Assembly: GCA_017546445.1 (NCBI GenBank)
Contig: JAFYWX010000042.1
Coordinates: forward strand, 1 to 64,000
DNA: 64,000 nucleotides
Source: Akkermansia sp.
GTDB lineage: Bacteria; Verrucomicrobiota; Verrucomicrobiia; Verrucomicrobiales; Akkermansiaceae
Direction of reading: 5' to 3'
The translations under genes were made by a program, and so were the position numbers. This document shows, piece after piece, positions 36,686-45,149 of this stretch (its first letter is position 1; each line of letters starts with the position of its first letter). The notes below the pieces were generated by a model. That model searched no databases, was not told where the DNA came from, and saw only the letters and a program-made list of their open reading frames with translations.

Positions 36686-38074
36686 ATGTTCTCTCGCACC
36701 CTTTCATCCGCCTGCCTGCTGTACCTGCTGTTGCCCTGCCTGTTGTTCCTGGCGGGGTGGGTGCAGCCGTTGGTTGCCTGGCCGGTGGGGCTGGCGCTGG
36801 TGGGGGCGGTGCTGTGGGTGGCGGCGCAATGCCCTGCAAGACCCCTGCAGTGGAATGCGGCAGGGGCGCTGCGCCTGGGGCTTATCCTTCTGCTGGGAGC
36901 GGCCTGGGTGCTGACCACAGGGCCCTGGGGGCTGGTGGAGCAGAGCGGCGATGCGACGGTGCGCAATGCGGTGTATGCCGCGCTGGTGCGCGATTCCTGG
37001 CCGCTGACGGTGGAGGGCGAACCGTTCATTTATTATCTGGCTTTCTGGCTGCCCCCTGCTCTGGCAGCAAAGCTGGGTGCGCCTGCGGAGGCGGCCCTGC
37101 TGCTGTGGACTCTGCTGGGTGTGTGGCTGGCGCTGCTGGCTGTGGCGGCTGGCAGGGGAACGCGGCGCGCGCTGGTGTTTCTGGTGATTCTGCTGCTGCT
37201 GGGGGAGATGACGGACTGGGTGAACCGCGTGTACTACAAGCTGGTGGCCGGGTCCGCGTGGGATGTGTTCCAGGATTGGGTGCTGTTCTTCGATTTACAT
37301 TTCACGGCGTCCTGCGTGCAGCTGCGCAATACGTTCAACCATTATCTGGCGCCGCTGGTGCTGCTGGGTATGCTGGCCGGACGGCTCCTGCCGGGGCGCT
37401 ACGGGCTGGTGGCGGGGGCTCTGGTGCTGGCCTGCTCTCCTCTGGCGGCGGTGGCGCTGCTGCCCCTGCTGCTGCTGCGCGGGGGGCGGACGCTGCTGAA
37501 TGCGCCCACGCTGGCGGTGCTGCCGTATGCTGCCCTGCCCCTGCTGTTCCTGGCTGGCGGCGTGGGTGGCCAGGTAGCGTTCATGCGTCCGCCGGGGGAT
37601 TGCTCACTGGCGGCTCTGAGCTCTGCCCAGCTGTTGGCACGCTACCTGCTGCAGGCGCTGGTGGTGGCAGCCCCTGCCCTGCTGCTTCTGCGCCGCTGGT
37701 GGCGCACCAGCTGGTTTGCGGCCGCTCTGGCGCTGGCCGGCCTCATGCCCCTGCTCTGGGTGGGCATGTGGAACAATGAATTTATTTACAAGGGCGCCGC
37801 GGTGATGTGGTTCTGCCTGGCCTGGCTGTATGCTGCCGCCTGGTGCCACGCTAAAGGGCCCGGAAAGGCTCTTCTGGCGCTTTTCCTGCTGCTTTCGGCA
37901 TCTGCTGCCTATGGACAGCTGGCAGGGGCCCTGAAGAGCTTCTCGTGGCAGCAGGAGGCCAGAGCACGGAATACACGCAATGAATGGCATGGCCAGCTGC
38001 ACCAGCCCGGTGATGCCCGCGCCGCACAGTTCAAAGGCTCTCCCCGCCTGCCCGGATTATTTCGATTCAAGTAA
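36686..38074 (+). CDS. Polytopic membrane protein, possibly GT-C-like
   Basis: 462 residues with about ten to twelve hydrophobic segments, very rich in Leu, Ala and Gly. A loop after the third segment reads EQSGDATVRNAVYAALVRDSWPL, which recalls the first extracytoplasmic Asp-containing loop of GT-C glycosyltransferases (weak inference). The C-terminal ~50 residues are hydrophilic. No close family was recognised. No promoter is evident in the 90 bp upstream. Confidence 0.7.
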   Translation: MFSRTLSSACLLYLLLPCLLFLAGWVQPLVAWPVGLALVGAVLWVAAQCPARPLQWNAAGALRLGLILLLGAAWVLTTGPWGLVEQSGDATVRNAVYAALVRDSWPLTVEGEPFIYYLAFWLPPALAAKLGAPAEAALLLWTLLGVWLALLAVAAGRGTRRALVFLVILLLLGEMTDWVNRVYYKLVAGSAWDVFQDWVLFFDLHFTASCVQLRNTFNHYLAPLVLLGMLAGRLLPGRYGLVAGALVLACSPLAAVALLPLLLLRGGRTLLNAPTLAVLPYAALPLLFLAGGVGGQVAFMRPPGDCSLAALSSAQLLARYLLQALVVAAPALLLLRRWWRTSWFAAALALAGLMPLLWVGMWNNEFIYKGAAVMWFCLAWLYAAAWCHAKGPGKALLALFLLLSASAAYGQLAGALKSFSWQQEARARNTRNEWHGQLHQPGDARAAQFKGSPRLPGLFRFK

Positions 38075-38102
38075 CAGCTGACAAAGTGAACGTATATTTT
38101 CG

Positions 38103-38131
38103 TTGACTATACTTTACCTTTCAGGCAGAAT
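38103..38131 (+). promoter_or_regulatory. Near-leaderless promoter of the 203-residue protein gene
   Basis: -35 TTGACT (38103-38108), 17-bp spacer, -10 CAGAAT (38126-38131), then 10 nt to the ATG at 38142. Confidence 0.55.
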
Positions 38132-38141
38132 ACCGCACCCC

Positions 38142-38753
38142 ATGCGATTCCCCCTCATTCTCATCAAAAACGGCAAAGATGCCTGTCCAGAGCTTATCAC
38201 GGCACCGTGGCAACTGGGACAGCCCGGGCTTGATGTGCTGCAGAAGCGGGATTCCTGGGTAGGCTCCAATTGCTACATGGACGGCACCTTCAGCCGCGTG
38301 CTGGATGTGAACAGCAAGCGCAAGGGTCGCTTCCTGGAAAGCCTGCTGCACCGCAGAGATGCAGCTTACTGGAATATCCAGATTGAATTGAGCCCTGCCA
38401 CCAGCTATGAGCTGGACAACGTGAAGATGGAGCTGATGCAGGCTGTGGAACAGGATGAGATGAACCTGACCGAGTTCTACTCACCGGAGTGTATCACTTA
38501 CCTGATTAACCGCTGCGAGAGCTTTGCGGAAATTGTGGTGGTGGGCTGCCTTACCGGTATGTGGGAGGCTAATAATTCCGCCGCTCACCTTCCTACCCTG
38601 GTGAAGGATGATACCCACCGCGATTGCGTGCCTTGCGTGACGACACCGGGTTATGATGGCCCCTTCTCTGAGGCCAATATCCGCGAGCTGGCCTCCAAAG
38701 TGCTGTTCACGGAACACGCCGGGCTTTTTGAAATAATCCCCTCAGCGGAGTGA
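38142..38753 (+). CDS. Conserved-looking cytosolic protein, unknown function
   Basis: 203 residues, MRFPLILIKNGKDACPEL..., without signal peptide or membrane segment. Acidic C-terminal half. Six cysteines, including HRDCVPC. The start at 38142 sits just after the promoter; 13 further codons upstream overlap the promoter and are excluded. It converges with miaA and overlaps its 3' end by 12 bp. I do not recognise the family. Confidence 0.7.
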   Translation: MRFPLILIKNGKDACPELITAPWQLGQPGLDVLQKRDSWVGSNCYMDGTFSRVLDVNSKRKGRFLESLLHRRDAAYWNIQIELSPATSYELDNVKMELMQAVEQDEMNLTEFYSPECITYLINRCESFAEIVVVGCLTGMWEANNSAAHLPTLVKDDTHRDCVPCVTTPGYDGPFSEANIRELASKVLFTEHAGLFEIIPSAE

Positions 38754-39668
38754 TGCCGCTATCTTTTCCGCAAGTTGACGCGGAGTATCCCCTGCCCCTG
38801 CAGGAATGGGAGTAAGCCATTTCTCTCGCCGTAACCACGTGCGCTGACGCTTGGCATACTGACGCGTGGCCAGCGATATGGCAGAAACGAGCTCAGAGCG
38901 CGTACAGCGGCCTTTCAGATAATCCTGCACCTGTGACAAGCCAAGCGTCTTGGAGGCCGTTGTAGAGAGCGTGAGCCCCTGCAACGCGGCAACCTCGTCT
39001 ATCGCACCATCCCGGAGCATCTGCTCTGTGCGACGCGCTATGCGGGCATCGAGCTCGGCAGTGTCGCGCACTATCCAGAATCCCGTTCCACGAGGCTCCT
39101 GCCAGTTATTCCGCCAGTAAGATAGCGGCTTGCCACCCAGCAGCACGATTTCCAGATTGCGTACCACATAGCGCTGGTTGCATAAGTCAGTCGCCGCAGC
39201 CCCCTCCGGGTCCGCTTCACGCAGCCGTGCCACTGCTTCTTCCAGAGTTAAGGCATTCAACTCCTCCCTCAACGCTGCATCAGAAGGCGGCGCAGGAGAA
39301 ATTCCGTGGGATATAAACTTGACGTAAAGCCCTGAGCCTCCTGTGTGTACGGGTAGCATGCCACCCTTTTGAAGTTTGGTGGAAATTTGCTCTGCCCGAC
39401 GCGCATGCTCAGCCGCATCATTGTTCTCTGTAGGCTCCATAAAACCTACCAAATGGTGTTTCACACGCAACATTTCCTCCTGGGTAGGAGCAGCGGTGAT
39501 GATGGGCATCCTCTTATAGACCTGATAGGCATCTGTACTGATAATTTCAGCATTCCCCAGAATCTCAGCAAGCTCTACCGCCACCGCGCTCTTCCCACTT
39601 CCTGTGGAACCAAGAATAAATACAGATTTTGTTCCATGTGGAACACAAGACTGAGGAGATGTTGTCAT
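38742..39668 (-). CDS. miaA: tRNA dimethylallyltransferase
   Basis: Adds a dimethylallyl group to A37 of tRNAs that read UNN codons. 308 residues: P-loop LGSTGSGKS (about 19-27), the ISTDAYQVYKRM segment that holds the catalytic Asp, HHLVGF, HTGGSGLYVKF, QRYVVRNLEI and TRQYAKRQRTWLR, all characteristic of MiaA. A parS-like palindrome lies inside the first 13 codons (39630-39645) and encodes Val-Pro-His-Gly-Thr. A second lies 27 nt upstream of the start. No convincing promoter is seen. Confidence 0.97.
   Translation of the reverse strand: MTTSPQSCVPHGTKSVFILGSTGSGKSAVAVELAEILGNAEIISTDAYQVYKRMPIITAAPTQEEMLRVKHHLVGFMEPTENNDAAEHARRAEQISTKLQKGGMLPVHTGGSGLYVKFISHGISPAPPSDAALREELNALTLEEAVARLREADPEGAAATDLCNQRYVVRNLEIVLLGGKPLSYWRNNWQEPRGTGFWIVRDTAELDARIARRTEQMLRDGAIDEVAALQGLTLSTTASKTLGLSQVQDYLKGRCTRSELVSAISLATRQYAKRQRTWLRREKWLTPIPAGAGDTPRQLAEKIAASLR
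39630..39645. promoter_or_regulatory. parS-like site 1
   Basis: TGTTCCATGTGGAACA, a perfect 16-bp palindrome close to the bacterial ParB-binding site. It lies inside the 5' coding region of miaA. Confidence 0.75.
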
Positions 39669-39694
39669 TGTGAAAATTTAATCTGATTCTTAAA

Positions 39695-39710
39695 TGTTCC
39701 ATGTGGAACA
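39695..39710. promoter_or_regulatory. parS-like site 2
   Basis: TGTTCCATGTGGAACA, identical to site 1 and 65 bp from it, in the miaA upstream region. Confidence 0.75.
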
Positions 39711-39831
39711 AATGGAGCAACAAATAGTCGAAAATTGCCCTTTTGCGCAATTTACTCTGTAAATAGAGTATTTATCACAAATAAAAGATAAAAGTTGGGA
39801 CATTACGGCAGAAATCAAATCAACAATACGC

Positions 39832-40041
39832 TTGGACAAGCCACTCACACAGCTCAACAAACCAGAGCTAAGGTCAGAATATAATACTGCAGTAAAAAAA
39901 TATGATGAGCGTTCTACGTATTTCGTTGAATCCTTGTTATTCACAAGACTCATATCAACTAACGGCCTGCAGGAAAAACAAGGAAGTATCTCTCGGATGT
40001 ATGAAAAAACTTTAGAGAAGTTTAAAAAAAACAGTAAATAA
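39832..40041 (+). pseudogene. Short coding-like frame, probable gene remnant
   Basis: A TTG-started frame of 69 codons (LTQLNKPELRSEYNTAVKKYDERSTYF...) has a helix-like charged composition, and the frame stays open and protein-like for about 25 codons further upstream without a good start codon. The surrounding 39.7-40.6 kb is AT-rich and otherwise empty. It could be the 3' end of a decayed, horizontally acquired gene; it may also be chance. Confidence 0.3.
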
Positions 40042-40189
40042 ACATCAGAGAATTGTATCGAGAAAAATTGACGTTTTTTACCAGGAAACCGGTACACAGA
40101 ACTGATAATATCGTCAATTGAAGTAAAAGCGAACAATTTTCTCCAGGATGAAGCCACACCCTGCCCTGTCTCTGCAACATCGCCAGCAT

Positions 40190-40205
40190 TGTTCCATGTG
40201 GAACA
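40190..40205. promoter_or_regulatory. parS-like site 3
   Basis: TGTTCCATGTGGAACA, identical to sites 1, 2 and 6, in the non-coding stretch between miaA and the glycosyltransferase gene. Confidence 0.75.
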
Positions 40206-40552
40206 ATGTACAGATTTCTCACCGCGTCCCCTCATTTGAAAAACAACAAAAGAGATACGCGTAACAGAACCGAAACACAGACCATGCGGTTGCAATTTTC
40301 TCATCCCTGCCTGCTCATTGGCAAAACAAGCACATTGGGCTGGGTTAGAGCTGAGAGATTTGCATTTCATGGCTGCAGAGCTATTATAATCGCTCATTAG
40401 AACAATATCAAGCATTCTTTTTAACTTTTTTTCTTATTTTTTCTGTATAGTTGATATAGTAAAGTTTATTTAAATAGTGTAAGTACACCGAATTAATACA
40501 GGTATTTTTTTACACACGAATGAGTAGCCTCTGGGTGTATCTTAGAAATAAC
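40206..40552. other. AT-rich non-coding stretch
   Basis: No supported gene. A short plus-strand reading in one frame near 40310-40385 (LAKQAHWAGLELRDLHFMAAELL) looks protein-like, but it has no start and may be debris. The last 120 bp are very AT-rich. Confidence 0.4.
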
Positions 40553-40580
40553 TTGTACACTCCGGCAGATATGGTATAAT
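40553..40580 (+). promoter_or_regulatory. Near-leaderless promoter of glycosyltransferase
   Basis: -35 TTGTAC (40553-40558), 16-bp spacer, consensus -10 TATAAT (40575-40580), then 11 nt to the ATG at 40592. Confidence 0.7.
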
Positions 40581-40591
40581 AGTTGCAGCAT

Positions 40592-41602
40592 ATGAATTCG
40601 TTACCTTTCATCAGCATTCTTGTCATGAGCCACAATCAAGAGGCATTCATAAGAGATGCGGTTCATTCGATTCTCACACAGGAATATGATGGTGAGCTGG
40701 AATTCATTTTCTGCGATGATCATTCAACTGATGCAACTTTTGAAATCATCGAGGAAATTGTTTCACAATACAAAGGAAACAGAAGAATCGTCACCCACAA
40801 AGCCAAGGTAAACGGACGGGTGGCCACCAATATGAATATCGCTATTCAACTAGCCAAGGGTGATTGGTTCATGAGAGTAGATGGCGACGATATTCTGCAT
40901 CCGGATCGAGTTCGACTTTCCGCTAAGGCGATTATGGAACATCCCAATGCAGTTGCGGTGAGCGGTAGATTTAGCTACTTTGAAACTGATTATCAACCTA
41001 TTACAAACCCAGACGATTCCGATATTCGTTATAATGTATTCAGCCTGAAAGATTTCGTCTCCAACGAAATCCCCAGAGGTTTGGAATGGTGGGGTGGCCT
41101 TATGACCATGCACCGGCGCATCTTTGATACCTTTGGCCCCCTGCCCCATGAATGCCATGTGCTGGACGATACCATGTTTGCTACTCGCTCGTTGATGCTG
41201 GGTGATTTTGTCATTATAGATAACGCTGTTTTGCTTTATTACCGGCGCCACGGAGGTAACATATCATCCTCCTGCGCTCAGGCGCACAGCATTCGAGCCA
41301 TGATGAAACAGGATAAGGAATCCCGCGATTATTATCGCCGCGGTATTCCCTGTCACAAGCCGATTCTGAACGAAATCGAAAAATTCACAATCGAACATCC
41401 TGAAATACAAAATCTCCTGGAGTGTTTCAGAGTGAGATTTGATAGTTTATCCAGGCAGGCATTCTTCTGGGATAAATCCTGGAAGGAGCGCATAAAGGAT
41501 GCTCATATCTCAGGACCGTTCTGGAAGAAAATTCCCTGGGCTCTTCGCGTAATGTGCCCTTTCACCTATGCACTGGTGACAAAAATAAAGAATAAGTCCT
41601 GA
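40592..41602 (+). CDS. Family 2 glycosyltransferase
   Basis: 336 residues with a GT-A fold N-terminal half: FISILVMSHNQEAFIRDAVHSIL, the nucleotide-binding CDDHSTD (41-47) and the metal-binding DGDD (97-100). Likely adds a sugar to a surface polysaccharide or glycolipid. Donor and acceptor cannot be told from sequence. The start at 40592 follows the promoter; a TTG three codons upstream is unnecessary. The gene is more AT-rich than its neighbours and has no other glycan genes next to it, which fits an isolated acquisition. Confidence 0.88.
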   Translation: MNSLPFISILVMSHNQEAFIRDAVHSILTQEYDGELEFIFCDDHSTDATFEIIEEIVSQYKGNRRIVTHKAKVNGRVATNMNIAIQLAKGDWFMRVDGDDILHPDRVRLSAKAIMEHPNAVAVSGRFSYFETDYQPITNPDDSDIRYNVFSLKDFVSNEIPRGLEWWGGLMTMHRRIFDTFGPLPHECHVLDDTMFATRSLMLGDFVIIDNAVLLYYRRHGGNISSSCAQAHSIRAMMKQDKESRDYYRRGIPCHKPILNEIEKFTIEHPEIQNLLECFRVRFDSLSRQAFFWDKSWKERIKDAHISGPFWKKIPWALRVMCPFTYALVTKIKNKS

Positions 41603-41626
41603 CTTTCCGTAGAAAATCAGGACTTA
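41593..41626. terminator. Bidirectional terminator at end of glycosyltransferase and ncRNA
   Basis: A 10-bp stem TAAGTCCTGA/TCAGGACTTA (41593-41602 with 41617-41626). Its left arm includes the glycosyltransferase stop codon. On the minus strand the tail is T-rich (TTCTTTATTTTTG), so it should end the non-coding RNA that runs leftward. Confidence 0.75.
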
Positions 41627-41814
41627 TAGTAAAGATTGACCGCCATGCCGTCAGTGGTAGAAGAGCCACGTTCCCTGTAATCAGGTGGGTGCGGAGCCTG
41701 GGTCGTCTGAGGTATCCATTGGACGGAACATAATACCCATATAAGCTTGAGTGCCCCTTGTAGTTCTATAACGGTCCGGGCCTGTGAAACCACGCGTCAC
41801 GAACACAGCAGCTG
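41593..41814 (-). ncRNA. ssrS: Structured non-coding RNA, probable 6S RNA
   Basis: A ~350-bp gap without a gene has a strong minus-strand promoter (41821-41849) and a minus-strand terminator (41593-41626), which bracket a transcript of about 190-220 nt, the size of 6S RNA. Its 5' part reads TGTTCGTGACGCG and then GGCCCGGACC. This parallels the TGTTCG...GCGGGCC...CC order in E. coli 6S RNA. A local stem GGGTAT/ATACC near the middle and GTGGT/ACCAC between the two arms support a rod-like fold. 6S RNA binds sigma-70 RNA polymerase. The identity rests on remembered sequence pattern and layout, without a covariance-model search. SRP RNA, tmRNA and RNase P RNA do not fit. Confidence 0.5.
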
Positions 41815-41820
41815 ATTATT

Positions 41821-41849
41821 TATATATCATACGCCGCCCGAATTTTCAA
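41821..41849 (-). promoter_or_regulatory. Promoter of the non-coding RNA
   Basis: -35 TTGAAA (41844-41849), 17-bp spacer, -10 TATATA (41821-41826). Transcription would begin near 41814. Confidence 0.65.
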
Positions 41850-41868
41850 GAAATTTCACCAACAAAAT

Positions 41869-41884
41869 TGTTCCACATGGAACA
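41869..41884. promoter_or_regulatory. parS-like site 4
   Basis: TGTTCCACATGGAACA, the reverse complement of the sequence at sites 1-3 and 6. It lies between the ncRNA promoter and the argS promoter. Confidence 0.75.
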
Positions 41885-41914
41885 AAAATTGCTCCTTAAC
41901 GGACATGTGGAAGA

Positions 41915-41943
41915 TTGACAAATGCTTGCAAAAAGTGTAGAAT
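41915..41943 (+). promoter_or_regulatory. Near-leaderless promoter of argS
   Basis: Consensus -35 TTGACA (41915-41920), 17-bp spacer, -10 TAGAAT (41938-41943), then 12 nt to the ATG at 41956. Predicted leader is about 6 nt. Confidence 0.75.
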
Positions 41944-41955
41944 TTGCTCAACATT

Positions 41956-43710
41956 ATGACTATACCTAAGTTACTTTCGGAACAACTGACGAGTGCACTT
42001 CGCAGCGTATTGGGAGAGGCACTTCCTGAAAATTTTGCAGCAGCCGTGAGTCCTTCCCAGGATTTACGTTTTGGTGATTACCAGAGCAACGCTGCCATGA
42101 TGCTGGCAAAGCAGGCGAAGATGAATCCGCGTGCTCTTGCTACAGATGTGGTGGAAAAATTCGGTGAATCGGAGATATGCACACTGGAAATCGCAGGCCC
42201 TGGCTTTATCAATTTCCGAGTGAAGCCTGAATATTTTGCTCAGCGCGCAGCATCCATGCTGAGAGATGAACGTCTCGGGGTGTCTCTTGTAGAGGAACCG
42301 AAGACTATCGTCATTGACTTTTCCGCACCGAATGTAGCCAAGCCGATGCATGTGGGGCACATTCGTTCCACAATTATCGGTGATACATTAGGGCGACTGG
42401 CACGTTTCCTGGGTCACAAGGTTATTACCGATAACCATATTGGCGACTGGGGCACGCAGTTTGGCATGATTCTGTGGGGCTGGAAGCACATTCTTGACCA
42501 GAATGAGCTTGAAAAGGACCCCATCGAGGCACTTCTTAACGTATATAAGGAAGTCAATACCCGCTGCAAGGAAGATGAAACGCTTCTTCCGCTCTGCAAG
42601 GAGGAGCTGGTGAAGCTTCAGGGTGGTGATGCAGAGAATCTGGAAATCTGGCAGAAGTGCATTGCCGTTACCAAGATTGGTCTGGAGAAGATTTATTCTC
42701 AGCTGGATATCAGCTTCGACTACTGGTTAGGCGAAAGTGCTTATAATGATGCACTTGCACCGCTGGTGGATTCTCTGGTAGAGCAGGGGATTGCCCGCGA
42801 AAGCGATGGCGCCATCTGCGTATTCTCCGATGGTTTCCACAAGCCTCAGAACGATCCGTTCCTGGTACAGAAGGATGGCGAATGGGTACCGGTGCCTGCT
42901 ATTATCCGCAAGGCGGATGGTGGCTTCCTGTATGCCACCACCGATTTGGCCACGCTGGATTATCGCACTCAGAACTTCAATGCCGATGCTATCTGGTACG
43001 TGGTGGGTGCTCCCCAGGAGAAGCACTTCAAGCAGATTTTCGACATCGAACGTATGCGCGGCGTGACCGGCGATTTCCGTCACGTGGCCTTCGGTTCCAT
43101 CCTTGGTAAGGACCGCCGTCCGTTCAAGACCCGTTCCGGTGATACGGTCAGTCTTCAGGATGTAATCGATGAAGCTGTTACACGTGCAACAGCTGTGGTG
43201 GAGGCCAAGAGCCCCGATATGCCTGCAGAGGAAAAAGCAGCCGTGGCCCAGGCCGTGGGTATCGGCGCTATCAAGTTCGCCGAGCTTTCCCAGAACCGCA
43301 TGAGCGATTACATCTTCGACTGGGAAAAAATGCTGGCCCTTACCGGTGACACCGCACCTTATCTTCAGAATTCCTATGTGCGCGTACGCTCCATTTTCCG
43401 TAAAATCGAGGGCGAGTTCGTAGCCCCTGAGTCATTGACTATCAGTGAGAACGCCGAAATTCACCTGGCTCGTCTGCTGGTTCGTTTCGGTGAAGTGGTA
43501 CCGGCTACCTTGGACGATTGCCGCCCGAATCTGCTGGCCGCCTACCTCTATGAACTGGCCAAGGCCTTCCATAGTTTCTACGAGGCATGCCCGGTTCTGA
43601 AGAGCGAAGGTGCTACCCGCGAGACGCGTCTGGCCCTCTGCGACCTGACCGCCAAGGTGCTCAGGAAGGGCATGGGGCTCTTCGGTATTACAATGCCTGA
43701 ACGCATGTAA
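41956..43710 (+). CDS. argS: Arginyl-tRNA synthetase
   Basis: Class I synthetase that charges tRNA-Arg. 584 residues: N-terminal additional domain (LRFGDYQSNAAMMLAK), the HIGH-type motif HVGH (132-135) in NVAKPMHVGHIRSTIIGD, ITDNHIGDWGTQFGM, the VGAPQEKHFKQIF region and the C-terminal anticodon-binding helices (SQNRMSDYIFDWEKML). The ATG at 41956 is four codons inside the open frame and is fixed by the promoter. The TPR protein gene follows after 11 nt and is likely co-transcribed. Confidence 0.98.
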   Translation: MTIPKLLSEQLTSALRSVLGEALPENFAAAVSPSQDLRFGDYQSNAAMMLAKQAKMNPRALATDVVEKFGESEICTLEIAGPGFINFRVKPEYFAQRAASMLRDERLGVSLVEEPKTIVIDFSAPNVAKPMHVGHIRSTIIGDTLGRLARFLGHKVITDNHIGDWGTQFGMILWGWKHILDQNELEKDPIEALLNVYKEVNTRCKEDETLLPLCKEELVKLQGGDAENLEIWQKCIAVTKIGLEKIYSQLDISFDYWLGESAYNDALAPLVDSLVEQGIARESDGAICVFSDGFHKPQNDPFLVQKDGEWVPVPAIIRKADGGFLYATTDLATLDYRTQNFNADAIWYVVGAPQEKHFKQIFDIERMRGVTGDFRHVAFGSILGKDRRPFKTRSGDTVSLQDVIDEAVTRATAVVEAKSPDMPAEEKAAVAQAVGIGAIKFAELSQNRMSDYIFDWEKMLALTGDTAPYLQNSYVRVRSIFRKIEGEFVAPESLTISENAEIHLARLLVRFGEVVPATLDDCRPNLLAAYLYELAKAFHSFYEACPVLKSEGATRETRLALCDLTAKVLRKGMGLFGITMPERM

Positions 43711-43721
43711 GGACACCCCTT

Positions 43722-45095
43722 ATGAAATCCTTAAATCTTATCCTCTGCCTAGCTTGTGTAATTCCTTGCTGGGCAGAGGATAACACTTTATCAGACATGG
43801 CTGCTTCAAGTGCAGAAAAATCGCATATTTCTCTCCCGTTTACCAGTGAGAATGTTGCACTTAAAATGCACCTGAATCAGGGTATGCAGGCCTGCCTTTT
43901 CAACTACAGAGAGAAGGCTGTCTACCACTTTAACCAGGCCACTAAACTGGACCCCGAATGTGTGATGGCACGCATATGCCACATGCTTCTTCACTCCAGC
44001 CGCAGTCAGGAATACAAGGACAGCCTGCAGGCAACCAATCAGCTACTGGAGGACGCTATGCTCACCCCCGTGGAGGAGTGGTATGTCTCCACTTTTCTGC
44101 AGCATATTACCGGCGATATACAAGGTGCTGCCGATGCCTTCCACAAACGCGCCTCGGTATACCGGCGAGACCTCACCGCAGCTCTCTGGGATATCCAGCT
44201 GAACCTGCATAGAGCAGGGCAGGGGAGCGATATCATCACCCGCGCAGACGCTCTTGCAGAGCGTTTCCCTGATAATCCCCTGGTACATTATTGCCGCGCT
44301 CTGCTTGATGAGCACTCTGCCATGCCCTCTGAAAAGGGCCTGAAATGCGCCCAGAAAGCCGTAAAGTTGATGCCCGGCTCACCTGCTGCACACCAACTAC
44401 TAGGGCATCTTCTTGGCCGTTCTGGACGCCATAACGAGGCTATTCCACACATCTCGGAGGCTCTTCGTTTGTACAAGGCGGATTTAAGCCACATTGAGAC
44501 CTCCCATGCTGCAGGTTATCGTACCTGTCAGCTTGCAGAGGCCAGCGCTTATTGGGAAGCCGGTAACAAGGCAGATGCTCTTAAGCGTAGTCTTGCGCTT
44601 ATCCGCGAAATCCCCGGAACTATAGCAGGCGAGGGTGATATTCTTCTACATTGGGAGGCCCGCACACTACCGCTCCGTCTTCTGGTCATGCAGCCTGTGG
44701 CACCTTCAGCAGCTGCTATCAATGCCGCCGCCAAGGCCTGCAATGCACCTCAGAATACCCCTCTGGAGCTTATCCGGAAATGCCTTGTGGCAGCCATCCA
44801 GGCACGCGCTCTGGCAGATTCCGGACGCCCCATCATTGCCCAGCAGACCCTCACCAAATCCGAAAAGATTCTGGATGAACTCTGCAAGGAAACAGACAAT
44901 ATGATACAGCAGGGCGGGGTGACACACACCTGTTACAGCCGAGCATTGAGTGCCTGCATGGGGGCTACAATTCGCGCCAAAATCGCCCTCTACAAGGATA
45001 GTGCAGACATCTGGCAACCCCGCCTTGATACCATATTAAATCGCCGTCAGACACGCTTCCTGCCACCCGTTTTACCCAGGCTACCACAGCCTTAA
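43722..45095 (+). CDS. Secreted TPR-repeat protein
   Basis: 457 residues with a signal peptide (about 1-18, ending CWA). TPR-like helical pairs are visible, for example NYREKAVYHFNQATKLDP (about 61-78), GLKCAQKAVKLMPGSPAAHQLLG and RHNEAIPHISEALRLYKAD. Such proteins act as protein-protein scaffolds; partner unknown. It sits 11 nt after argS, probably in the same transcript, which ends at the palindromic terminator at 45106. Confidence 0.8.
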   Translation: MKSLNLILCLACVIPCWAEDNTLSDMAASSAEKSHISLPFTSENVALKMHLNQGMQACLFNYREKAVYHFNQATKLDPECVMARICHMLLHSSRSQEYKDSLQATNQLLEDAMLTPVEEWYVSTFLQHITGDIQGAADAFHKRASVYRRDLTAALWDIQLNLHRAGQGSDIITRADALAERFPDNPLVHYCRALLDEHSAMPSEKGLKCAQKAVKLMPGSPAAHQLLGHLLGRSGRHNEAIPHISEALRLYKADLSHIETSHAAGYRTCQLAEASAYWEAGNKADALKRSLALIREIPGTIAGEGDILLHWEARTLPLRLLVMQPVAPSAAAINAAAKACNAPQNTPLELIRKCLVAAIQARALADSGRPIIAQQTLTKSEKILDELCKETDNMIQQGGVTHTCYSRALSACMGATIRAKIALYKDSADIWQPRLDTILNRRQTRFLPPVLPRLPQP

Positions 45096-45105
45096 ATCAC
45101 CAGAC

Positions 45106-45138
45106 AAGGGATGTTCCACGTGGAACATCCCTTATTTT
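45106..45138 (+). terminator. Terminator whose stem contains parS site 5
   Basis: A perfect 28-bp palindrome (45106-45133) extends the parS core by AAGGGA/TCCCTT and is followed by ATTTTTC. It can serve as an intrinsic terminator for the argS operon as well as a ParB site. Confidence 0.75.
45112..45127. promoter_or_regulatory. parS site 5, exact consensus
   Basis: TGTTCCACGTGGAACA, the fully symmetric form of the bacterial parS consensus. It lies in the centre of a larger palindrome. Confidence 0.85.
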
Positions 45139-45149
45139 TCAGCCTTTTC

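Noticed and set aside
39690-40415. 241-codon minus-strand frame upstream of miaA
   Set aside because: Contains three translated parS sites and scattered Cys/Ser/Phe-rich text; no family, no start signal.
41603-41820. Riboswitch or leader for argS on the plus strand
   Set aside because: A strong argS promoter lies downstream of this segment, and promoter and terminator signals for the segment are on the minus strand.
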